Shown here: positions 1 to 5,530 of the stretch, in pieces
How the letters are laid out: every line of letters starts with the position of its first letter
Numbering within the stretch: position 1 is the first letter of the stretch
Assembly: GCA_002449135.1 (NCBI GenBank)
Contig: DKCH01000008.1
Span: 1-5,530, forward strand
Direction: 5' to 3'
Source: Caryophanales bacterium UBA6879
Lineage (GTDB): Bacteria > Bacillota_I > Bacilli_A > RFN20 > CAG-288
Length of the DNA: 5,530 bases
Position numbers and translations under genes: made by a program
The notes under the pieces: generated by a model
Told to the model about the DNA's origin: nothing
Databases searched by the model: none
Seen by the model: only the letters and a program-made list of their open reading frames with translations

Positions 1-44
1 CCAAAGCAATCTCCAACAAGGAATAAGTTCGGCAATAAACCGAT

Positions 45-121
45 TGGTGACCTATACGGGATTCGAACCCATGAATGATACCTTGAGAGGGTACTGAGTT
101 AAGCCACTTCTCCAATAGGCC
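45..121 (-). tRNA. tRNA-Glu, anticodon CTC
   Basis: The minus strand folds into a full cloverleaf. The acceptor stem GGCCTAT pairs with ATAGGTC, with a G2-T71 wobble and discriminator A. The D-arm is GAGA/ACTC with GG in the loop. The anticodon stem GTACC/GGTAT encloses the loop CTCTCAA. The variable loop is CATTC and the T-arm is ATGGG-TTCGAAT-CCCGT. The 3' CCA is encoded at 45-47. The anticodon is CTC (85-87), which reads the Glu codon GAG. The acceptor and T arms closely resemble Firmicute tRNA-Glu. Two points differ from the usual form as I remember it: the D-stem has A11-T24 instead of T11-A24, and the variable loop has five bases instead of four. A TTC tRNA-Glu reading GAA must lie elsewhere in the genome. 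Confidence 0.93.
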
Positions 122-141
122 ATAGTTTTAAAACCGTATTA

Positions 142-170
142 ATTTAATCATAATTACACTCTATAATCAA
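142..170 (-). promoter_or_regulatory. Candidate promoter for the tRNA-Glu gene
   Basis: In the 50-base xerC-tRNA gap the minus strand has TTGATT (165-170), a 17-base spacer ending in an extended -10 TG (149-150), and TTAAAT (142-147). Each hexamer matches the consensus at four of six positions. In such AT-rich DNA this can arise by chance. The alternative is that the tRNA is co-transcribed with xerC, since no hairpin with a following T-run is visible in the gap. Confidence 0.3.
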
Positions 171-171
171 G

Positions 172-1092
172 TTAAGAGTCATTTTTCTTAACTATCTTAG
201 CTCTTGGAAAAGCTTCATTATAAGTTTTCTGCATTTCATTAAAAGTTACATGTGTGTATATTTGTGTTGTTCCTATTGACTCATGTCCTAATAACTCTTG
301 AATCATTCTTAAATCCGCACCATTAGAAAGAAGTTTTGTAGCAAAAGAATGTCTTAATTTATGTGGATGTAAATTCATATAACAGCCACTCTTTTTTTCA
401 ATTGATTTTAAAATAAATTCTAAACCACGAGTAGTTAATTTGCTCCCTTTATTATTTAAAAATAGATATTCATTATTTTTATTTGCAATTTTATTAATTA
501 AATTTTGTCTTGTTGTTTTTATATATTTTTTTAATACATTTTGACATGAAATAGTAAAAGGAACTACTCTTTCTTTGTTTCCTTTTCCTAAAATCATTAA
601 AATTCTATTAGCAAAATCAACATCTTTTAATTTTAAATTAACTAATTCTGACGCTCTTAGTCCAGAAGAAAATAATAATTCTATTATAGCTTGATCCCTA
701 TTAACTAACTCATCTGTTCTTTCTTTATTAGCTTTAAAAAGTTGCTTTATTTCTTTATCAGTTAAAAAATCTGGAAGTCTTAATCCAATTTTAGGAGAAG
801 AAATAAATTCAAAAACATCTTCATTTATATAATTATTAGAATATAAAAACTTATAAAAATGCTTTAATGCAGCTATATTTTGCTTAATAGAAGAATTCTT
901 TAAACCTTTAGTATTAAGTTCAAGCAAATATGCTCTTGCTTCTTCAATAGTAACCTTCTTAAAATCTATTTTATTTTCTTTCAAAAAATTAAAATAAGAT
1001 GTTAAATCATGTAAATAAGCTTTATTAGTTAATTTAGAAAAGTTACGATTAGCTAATAAATAATTGCTAAACTCTTCTATCTCTTTAATCAT
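172..1092 (-). CDS. xerC: Tyrosine recombinase XerC
   Basis: XerC works with XerD at the dif site to resolve chromosome dimers before cell division. The 306-residue product is of normal Xer length. It has an N-terminal core-binding domain of the SAM-like type (about 1-90) and a catalytic domain with all six expected residues: Arg146 (SGLRASEL), Lys170 (GKGNKER), His244 and Arg247 (HPHKLRHSF), His270 (LLGHES) and nucleophile Tyr279 (QIYTHV). The HPH and QELLGH wording and the TYNEAFPRA tail fit XerC/CodV better than XerD. Its place directly after topA-trmFO matches codV in B. subtilis and argues against a phage integrase. Its ATG overlaps the trmFO stop as ATGA, with no good Shine-Dalgarno, so translation is probably coupled. 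The XerC versus XerD label rests on motif wording and synteny. Confidence 0.92.
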   Translation of the reverse strand: MIKEIEEFSNYLLANRNFSKLTNKAYLHDLTSYFNFLKENKIDFKKVTIEEARAYLLELNTKGLKNSSIKQNIAALKHFYKFLYSNNYINEDVFEFISSPKIGLRLPDFLTDKEIKQLFKANKERTDELVNRDQAIIELLFSSGLRASELVNLKLKDVDFANRILMILGKGNKERVVPFTISCQNVLKKYIKTTRQNLINKIANKNNEYLFLNNKGSKLTTRGLEFILKSIEKKSGCYMNLHPHKLRHSFATKLLSNGADLRMIQELLGHESIGTTQIYTHVTFNEMQKTYNEAFPRAKIVKKNDS

Positions 1093-2360
1093 AAATTATT
1101 GTCTTTTTTCCACTTGTTTAATGAATTAATAGAAAGTTCATATGCTTTTAATTTTTCCCTTCTTAAAGGAGATTGAAAAATACCATAACACGCATTGATA
1201 GGTGCAAAATGTTTAGGAGAAGACATTACTAAATAATTAACTAAACTTCCCATCATACTTTCTAAAGGAATATAACTCGTTTTATTCTCTAAATATAAAG
1301 TAACATACATAGCAGCTAATAAACCAGTAGCAGCAGATTCTACATACCCTTCAACACCTGAAAATTGCCCACCTATAAAAATATTAGGGTGATTTTTTAA
1401 AGATAAATTTCGATTCAAAACTTTTGGAGCATTTAAATAAGAATTACGATGCATCAAACCAAAACGAGCAAATTTAACATTTTCCATTCCTGGTAAACTA
1501 GAAAAGATTCTTTTTTGTTCTTTAAATGTTAAATTAGTCTGAAATCCTACCATATTATATAGACTATTAGCGGCATCATCTTTTCTTAATTGTACAACTG
1601 CATAAGGTTTTATATTATTAAAATCTAAACCCTTGGGTTGTAAAGGTCCACATTTTAATGTTAATGGTCCTCTTGAAGCAATAACTTCAATAGGCAAGCA
1701 TCCTTCAAAGTGTTCAAAATCATGCAAAATTACCTTTTCACCATTTATTAAATCATTAGTAAACTTGTCATATTCTTCCTTATCTAAAGGAATATTTAAA
1801 TATTTTCCTTCTCCTTTATCAAAACGAGATTTAAAATACATTTTAGAAGTATCTAACGAAGAAAAATATACCAAGGGTGCTGCAGCATCATAAAAGGAGA
1901 ATGTTTCTTCCCCTGTTAAAAGCTTGAACCGATCTAAAAATTCTTTATCAGTCAAAGGGCCAGTACAAACTATATATATTTCATCATTTTTAAAGTCTAA
2001 AAATTTTTGACTTATTATATTAATATTAGGATTAGTCCTAATAGCATTATCTATAAAACTAGAAAAACCTTCTCTATCTACAGCTAATTCACTTCCAGAA
2101 GCTAGCTTATTAAAATTAGCAGCTTTCATAAATAAAGAATCAAACACTTCCAATTCACTTTTTAAAAGTCCACAGGCATTATCTTTTTCATTAGATTTTA
2201 AAGAATTTGAACAAACTAATTCTCCAAACTTAGTAGAATGAAACGGGCCTTCTAATAATGGTTTTTGATCATATAAATTAATTTTATATCCCCTATTAGC
2301 TAAATAATAAGCAGCACTAGTTCCAGCTAAGCCAGCACCAATTATATTAATTGTTCTCAT
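1089..2360 (-). CDS. trmFO: tRNA m5U54 methyltransferase, folate/FAD-dependent (TrmFO)
   Basis: TrmFO makes 5-methyluridine at position 54 of the tRNA T-loop, using methylenetetrahydrofolate as carbon donor and FAD/NAD(P)H as reductant. The 423-residue product starts with an FAD-binding Rossmann motif, IIGAGLAG (6-13). It keeps the two functional cysteines of the family: Cys50 in ELVCSNSL and Cys221 in FEGCLPIE. Other family blocks are LAVDREGFS (92-100), CTGPLT (132-137), FYDAAAP (156-162), PYAVVQLR (252-259), NMVGFQT (269-275) and GQFSGVEGYVESAATGL (331-347). I chose the ATG at 2358-2360 because MRTINIIGAGLAG fits the family N-terminus; a longer in-frame extension would lie inside topA. The start overlaps topA by 14 bases and has no clear Shine-Dalgarno, suggesting translational coupling. 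Mollicute relatives (RlmFO) act on 23S rRNA, but the motifs here look closer to true TrmFO. Confidence 0.95.
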   Translation of the reverse strand: MRTINIIGAGLAGTSAAYYLANRGYKINLYDQKPLLEGPFHSTKFGELVCSNSLKSNEKDNACGLLKSELEVFDSLFMKAANFNKLASGSELAVDREGFSSFIDNAIRTNPNINIISQKFLDFKNDEIYIVCTGPLTDKEFLDRFKLLTGEETFSFYDAAAPLVYFSSLDTSKMYFKSRFDKGEGKYLNIPLDKEEYDKFTNDLINGEKVILHDFEHFEGCLPIEVIASRGPLTLKCGPLQPKGLDFNNIKPYAVVQLRKDDAANSLYNMVGFQTNLTFKEQKRIFSSLPGMENVKFARFGLMHRNSYLNAPKVLNRNLSLKNHPNIFIGGQFSGVEGYVESAATGLLAAMYVTLYLENKTSYIPLESMMGSLVNYLVMSSPKHFAPINACYGIFQSPLRREKLKAYELSINSLNKWKKDNNL

Positions 2361-4521
2361 TATCTTTTGTCTTTTCTTTCCTAATTTTTTCCATATATTT
2401 ACATTTTGGATAATTAGAGCAACCAATAAAAATACCAAAACGAGAATGCTTAATTTCTAAATTCCCACCACATTTTGGACATTTTCTATTCTCAATTTGT
2501 TTTTGATATTCTTCATCTTTATTATTAGTAGTAGTTTTTAAGCCTTCGATATAATGACATTTAGGGAAATTTGAACAACCGATAAATTTTTCACCTTTTT
2601 TAGATGTACGATAAACTAATTTACTACCACATAATGGACAAACTCTACCTTCAACATATTCGATTTCTTTAGGCTCTTTTTTAATATATTTACATTTTGG
2701 ATAATTTGAACAAGCAATAAAAGAACCATATCTTCCCTTTTTAATAACCAAAGGAGAACCGCATAATGGGCAAACTTCACCAGTTTCTACATCTTTAACT
2801 TTTTCCATTTTTTCCTTTGCGTTATTTAAATCTTTTTCAAATGAAGTATAAAAATTAGTTAAAAGCTCTACCTTACTTGTTCCACCTTCTTTTACTTCTT
2901 CTAAACTAGCTTCCATTTCTCTAGTATATGAATAATCCATTAATTTAGGGAAAAACTCTACTAAAGAAGAAACAACTAATTTACCAGAATCAGTAGGAGT
3001 TAATACTTTCTTTTCACTAGTTACATAATCACGATCTATTAATGTAGAAATGGTAGAAGAATAAGTTGATGGACGTCCTATACCTTTTTCTTCCATTAAT
3101 TTTACTACTGTACCTTCATTATATTTAGAAGGTGCTTGAGTCGTCTTTTTAGTAACTTCTAATTTTTCTAAATTGACTTTTTCACCATTTTTACTAGCAT
3201 TAATAATTTCCTCAGGTAAACTATTTGAATTTTTATCCAAAGTAAATCCAGCATCTTCATAAGCTAAAGTATATCCTTTATAAGTTGTTTTACTAGCATC
3301 AGCTTTAAAAACATAATTATTTCCTTCAAAATTAACTGAAGTCACTTCATCAACTTTAGCTTTTAACATACTAGCTACAGTTCTAGCATAAATTAAACGA
3401 TATAAATTATATAACTGATGATCCAAAACTTCTTTAGCCATACTTGGAGTAAATGACAAATCGATTGGACGAATAGCTTCATGGCCATCTTGAATTAACT
3501 CAGCATCTTTTTTACTGATTTTTTTACTAGAAACAATACCTGATAAAGATTCTTTACCATATTTATTAGAAATAAATTCTTTAGCAGCTGCAATAAATTC
3601 AGGAGCAAGTCTTGTAGAATCAGTTCTAATATAAGTAATTAAAGCTTTATATTCTCCATTAATATCCACACCTTCAAATAATCTTTGTGCCAAAGAAGAA
3701 GTAGCTTTAACACTATAGCCAAAACGGCTAAAAGCTTCTTGCTGTAAAGTAGAAGTAGTAAAAGGTGGTTTAGGATTATTTAATCGTTTAGAAAAAACTA
3801 ATGGCTTAACCAAAAAATCATTAGGTAATTCATTTTTAATCTTCTCAAGTTTTTCTTCTGAATCAATAGAATAAGGTTTAAAAGTCTCTCCATTAAAAGA
3901 ATACAAATCAGCTTCTAACTTAACAGGAGAAAATAAACCCTTGATATCGTAATAATCTTTAGGAACAAAAGCATCAATTTCTTTTTGGTGTTCAACAATC
4001 ATTCTTAAAGTGACAGATTGAACTCTACCAGCGGATCTAGTTTTTATTTTAGATTTCATTAGCTCAGATAAATCAAAACCAATAATACGATCTAAAATTC
4101 TTCTAGTTTCTTGACTAGCTACTAAATCCATATTAATATGTCCCGGATTTTCTATAGCTTTTAAAACTTCATTTTTAGTAATGGCATTAAAAGAAAGTCT
4201 TTTTGCTGTTTTAATATCTAAGCCCAAAACTTCAGCTAAATGCCATGCAATAGCTTCTCCTTCTCTATCAGGATCTGTTGCTAAATAAACATCATCAGCT
4301 TCTTTACATGCTTTCTTTAATTCCTTTACAATTTTAACTTTATCTGGATTAACCTTATAAGTTGGTTTAAAACCATGTTCAATATCTACGCCTAAACCTT
4401 GCTTACCAGAAATAGCTAAATCTCTAATATGACCTTTAGAGGCCATTACTTTATATTCACTACCTAAAAATTGGGAAATAGTTTTAGTTTTATTTGGTGA
4501 TTCAACAATAACAAGTTTCAT
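2347..4521 (-). CDS. topA: DNA topoisomerase I (type IA)
   Basis: Type IA topoisomerase I relaxes negative supercoils by nicking one strand through a 5'-phosphotyrosine link and passing the other strand. The 724-residue product begins with a TOPRIM domain: Glu7 in VIVESP and the DPDRE triad at 83-87. Next come the core motifs QETRRILDRIIGFDLS (137-152) and SAGRVQSVTLR (163-173). The active site is YIRTDSTR, with nucleophile Tyr297. GHEAIRP (346-352) and KGIGRPSTY (479-487) follow. The C-terminus has three intact four-cysteine zinc ribbons: Cys584/587/604/610, Cys628/631/649/655 and Cys681/684/701/707. The length fits Firmicute TopA. No catalytic residue is missing. It is the first gene of a three-gene operon with its own promoter, and its last 14 bases overlap the start of trmFO. 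Confidence 0.97.
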   Translation of the reverse strand: MKLVIVESPNKTKTISQFLGSEYKVMASKGHIRDLAISGKQGLGVDIEHGFKPTYKVNPDKVKIVKELKKACKEADDVYLATDPDREGEAIAWHLAEVLGLDIKTAKRLSFNAITKNEVLKAIENPGHINMDLVASQETRRILDRIIGFDLSELMKSKIKTRSAGRVQSVTLRMIVEHQKEIDAFVPKDYYDIKGLFSPVKLEADLYSFNGETFKPYSIDSEEKLEKIKNELPNDFLVKPLVFSKRLNNPKPPFTTSTLQQEAFSRFGYSVKATSSLAQRLFEGVDINGEYKALITYIRTDSTRLAPEFIAAAKEFISNKYGKESLSGIVSSKKISKKDAELIQDGHEAIRPIDLSFTPSMAKEVLDHQLYNLYRLIYARTVASMLKAKVDEVTSVNFEGNNYVFKADASKTTYKGYTLAYEDAGFTLDKNSNSLPEEIINASKNGEKVNLEKLEVTKKTTQAPSKYNEGTVVKLMEEKGIGRPSTYSSTISTLIDRDYVTSEKKVLTPTDSGKLVVSSLVEFFPKLMDYSYTREMEASLEEVKEGGTSKVELLTNFYTSFEKDLNNAKEKMEKVKDVETGEVCPLCGSPLVIKKGRYGSFIACSNYPKCKYIKKEPKEIEYVEGRVCPLCGSKLVYRTSKKGEKFIGCSNFPKCHYIEGLKTTTNNKDEEYQKQIENRKCPKCGGNLEIKHSRFGIFIGCSNYPKCKYMEKIRKEKTKDNENN
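2393..2415. repeat. In-frame direct repeat, copy in TopA zinc ribbon 3
   Basis: This 23-base stretch is identical to 2684-2706. It encodes the matching CSNYPKCKY part of the third ribbon. The middle ribbon (CSNFPKCHY) has diverged at the DNA level, so ribbons 1 and 3 are the most alike. Confidence 0.8.
2684..2706. repeat. In-frame direct repeat, copy in TopA zinc ribbon 1
   Basis: This 23-base stretch is identical to 2393-2415. It encodes the CSNYPKCKY part of the first ribbon. The copies are 291 bases (97 codons) apart, so they lie in the same reading frame. Confidence 0.8.
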
Positions 4522-4526
4522 TTGAT

Positions 4527-4532
4527 TCCTCC
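4527..4532 (-). promoter_or_regulatory. Shine-Dalgarno site that decides the topA start
   Basis: GGAGGA on the minus strand sits five bases before the ATG at 4519-4521. This selects MKLVIVESP as the N-terminus. An in-frame ATG at 4573-4575 overlaps the -35 box, so it lies upstream of the predicted transcription start and cannot be used from this promoter. Confidence 0.88.
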
Positions 4533-4546
4533 AATTGCTCTTACCG

Positions 4547-4575
4547 ATTATGTGTAAAATGAATGATTTTGTCAA
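4547..4575 (-). promoter_or_regulatory. Sigma-A-type promoter of the topA-trmFO-xerC operon
   Basis: The minus strand carries TTGACA (4570-4575), a 17-base spacer and CATAAT (4547-4552). That is a perfect -35 and a one-mismatch -10 at optimal spacing. Transcription would begin near 4540-4541, giving a leader of about 20 bases that contains the topA Shine-Dalgarno. The spacer holds a short inverted repeat (AAAAT, five bases, ATTTT; 4556-4570), which could be an operator or just AT-rich chance. The promoter makes topA, and probably the two genes behind it, independent of dprA. Confidence 0.75.
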
Positions 4576-4635
4576 GGACTTAACTTTAAAAAAATTTCTT
4601 TAAATTATCATAAAATAAAAATATTAAATAAAATA

Positions 4636-5430
4636 TTAATTATATAATAAAGACAAAATATCTTTATATGATTGACAAATATTAGCACCCGAAGATATTA
4701 AACTATTAGTTAATGAATAAGGAGAATCAATTTCATTTGGAACAGCTAAAATATCTTTTCCAAAATCTAAAGCATAACGCGTAGTAATACTAGTCCCTGA
4801 TTTTTCTTTTCCTTCAATTACTAATAAACAATTAGCAAGCATTGAAATAATTCTATTTCTAATAGGAAAATGCTCTTTTTTAGGTTCTTCTAAACCAATA
4901 TATTCAGAAATTACTAAACCATTATTAGTTTCTTTACAATAATTATAAATATCCAAAGAAGACTCTGGATAAGCTAAATCAATCCCTGAACCCAAAATAG
5001 AAATTACTTTACCACAATTTTTAATAGCTTCCTTTTGTGCAATAGAGTCAACACCATAAGCCATTCCAGATAAAATAGTAACTTCATTATTAGAATTAAT
5101 TAAAGTATCACTTACAAGTTTCTTAGTAATTCTTGTAGCATAATTACTAGGATTTCTAGTTCCAATAACTGCTAGTTTTTTTCTACTATTTATTAAATCG
5201 AAATTACCATAATAATAAAGAACTAATGGTGGACATGGAACATTTTTTAAAACTTCTGGATAATTATCATCAAGTAAACAAACATAATTAGATTTAATTT
5301 GACTTTTATATTGATCTAAAAGATCCTGATCAATCTTTTCTTTGGCTTTTAATGCATCAGTAATTTTCTTGTAATCTTGTTTATATTTATTTGAAAAATA
5401 AATTAAAACATCACGTGTATTATAAATCAT
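4636..5430 (-). CDS. dprA: DNA-processing protein DprA (Smf)
   Basis: DprA/Smf is a cytoplasmic protein that binds incoming or exposed single-stranded DNA and loads RecA. It is needed for natural transformation but is also widespread in bacteria not known to be competent. The 264-residue product has a short N-terminal SAM-like region (about 1-45) and a lead-in NYPEVLKNVPCPPLVLYYYG (56-75). The Rossmann-type DprA core then shows VIGTRNPSNYA (88-98), SGMAYGVDSIAQ (121-132), GSGIDLAYP (147-155), SEY (175-177) and FPIRNRII (188-195), followed by EGKEKSGTSIT (206-216). The start is set by a strong AAAGGAGA site four bases upstream. The protein stops soon after the core, so the C-terminal winged-helix domain of many DprA proteins is absent; some Firmicute DprA proteins also lack it. 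Family assignment is secure; a competence role cannot be judged from this window. Confidence 0.95.
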   Translation of the reverse strand: MIYNTRDVLIYFSNKYKQDYKKITDALKAKEKIDQDLLDQYKSQIKSNYVCLLDDNYPEVLKNVPCPPLVLYYYGNFDLINSRKKLAVIGTRNPSNYATRITKKLVSDTLINSNNEVTILSGMAYGVDSIAQKEAIKNCGKVISILGSGIDLAYPESSLDIYNYCKETNNGLVISEYIGLEEPKKEHFPIRNRIISMLANCLLVIEGKEKSGTSITTRYALDFGKDILAVPNEIDSPYSLTNSLISSGANICQSYKDILSLLYN

Positions 5431-5434
5431 AACA

Positions 5435-5442
5435 TCTCCTTT
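5435..5442 (-). promoter_or_regulatory. Shine-Dalgarno site of dprA
   Basis: The minus strand reads AAAGGAGA, then four bases (TGTT), then the ATG at 5428-5430. This is a near-perfect match to the anti-Shine-Dalgarno and fixes the dprA start. I see no convincing promoter in the 49 bases between the preceding stop and dprA, so dprA may be read through from upstream. Confidence 0.75.
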
Positions 5443-5479
5443 ATTAGATATATATTTAAAAAGGAAATTCTTTTATAAT

Positions 5480-5530
5480 TTAAATCTTAAAAAGAGGAGG
5501 AATTTGATTTTCCTTATCCAAAACTTTTTT
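5480..5530 (-). CDS. Possible C-terminal end of an upstream gene (partial)
   Basis: The minus strand is open from the window edge to a TAA stop at 5480-5482, giving a 16-residue tail, KKVLDKENQIPPLFKI. The mixed charged and polar composition looks like a real protein end. A second open frame here (KKFWIRKIKFLLFLRFKL) is less protein-like. The stop lies 49 bases before the dprA start, and the direction matches every other gene in the window, so this would be the gene ahead of dprA. I cannot name the family from so short a piece. The call rests on composition and position only and could be wrong. Confidence 0.35.
   Translation of the reverse strand, partial: KKVLDKENQIPPLFKI

Noticed and set aside
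28..43. Small hairpin TCGG-loop-CCGA just after the tRNA CCA, as a terminator
   Set aside because: It has only four base pairs and no T-run follows on the minus strand before the window edge. The 44-base edge region is otherwise unassigned; it is too short to call coding, and I see no second tRNA in it.
45..1092. Tyrosine recombinase gene next to a tRNA, as in an integrated element with an att site
   Set aside because: The recombinase is a housekeeping XerC in its conserved place after topA-trmFO. The tRNA is intact, no repeat of its 3' end was seen, and no phage or cargo genes are present.
1633..1893. 86-codon open frame on the plus strand
   Set aside because: It lies wholly antisense to a well-conserved part of trmFO, including the Cys221 block, and shows no protein family signature.
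2361..2438. Longer TrmFO N-terminus beginning MVFLLVALIIQ, resembling a membrane segment
   Set aside because: This stretch is the out-of-frame reading of the TopA zinc-ribbon 3 coding sequence. The FAD-binding motif at the usual distance from the ATG at 2360 sets the start.
4541..4560. Partial likeness to a dif half-site (TTATGTGTAAAAT against TTATGTAAA)
   Set aside because: It has an extra TG, lacks the partner arm and overlaps the -10 of the topA promoter, which explains the sequence better.
4591..4635. AT-rich inverted stretches after dprA, as an intrinsic terminator
   Set aside because: The possible stem (TTTAAA with TTTAAA) contains no G-C pair, so a stable terminator hairpin is not supported.
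5491..5530. Plus-strand GAGGAGG followed by TTG, as a divergent gene start
   Set aside because: The spacing is too short and no good plus-strand promoter precedes it. The GGAGG is explained as the complement of Pro-Pro codons in the likely minus-strand gene tail.

Overview
This is an AT-rich bacterial window that looks like chromosomal housekeeping DNA from a Bacilli-type Firmicute, probably on the Erysipelotrichales / Mollicutes-related side. Three things point there: the gene order dprA - topA - trmFO - xerC, which from general knowledge matches smf-topA-gid-codV of Bacillus subtilis; a folate-dependent TrmFO; and a DprA N-terminus of the 'RDVLIYFSNKYK' type. The genes read with the standard bacterial code: the visible Trp codons are TGG, and TGA ends trmFO. 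Everything identified lies on the minus strand, so transcription runs from high to low coordinates.

Layout in transcription order. At 5480-5530 there is a possible C-terminal fragment of an upstream gene. Then comes dprA (4636-5430), followed by a 114-base gap that holds a near-consensus sigma-A promoter (TTGACA, 17-base spacer, CATAAT). This promoter drives a tight three-gene operon: topA (2347-4521, strong Shine-Dalgarno), trmFO (1089-2360, overlapping topA by 14 bases) and xerC (172-1092, overlapping trmFO through ATGA). A 50-base gap with no convincing terminator separates xerC from a complete tRNA-Glu with a CTC anticodon (45-121). The last 44 bases at the window edge are unassigned.

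Together the genes serve genome and RNA maintenance. DprA loads RecA on single-stranded DNA, TopA relaxes negative supercoils, XerC (with a XerD partner not seen here) resolves chromosome dimers, and TrmFO makes 5-methyluridine in the tRNA T-loop. The operon link is a conserved neighbourhood, not one biochemical pathway.

I found no mobile element, CRISPR array, toxin-antitoxin pair or new defence-like system. The points most worth a second look are small: the atypical tRNA-Glu(CTC); an identical 9-base element at the same distance before the two internal start codons that lack a Shine-Dalgarno; and an exact in-frame 23-base repeat inside the TopA zinc-ribbon region.
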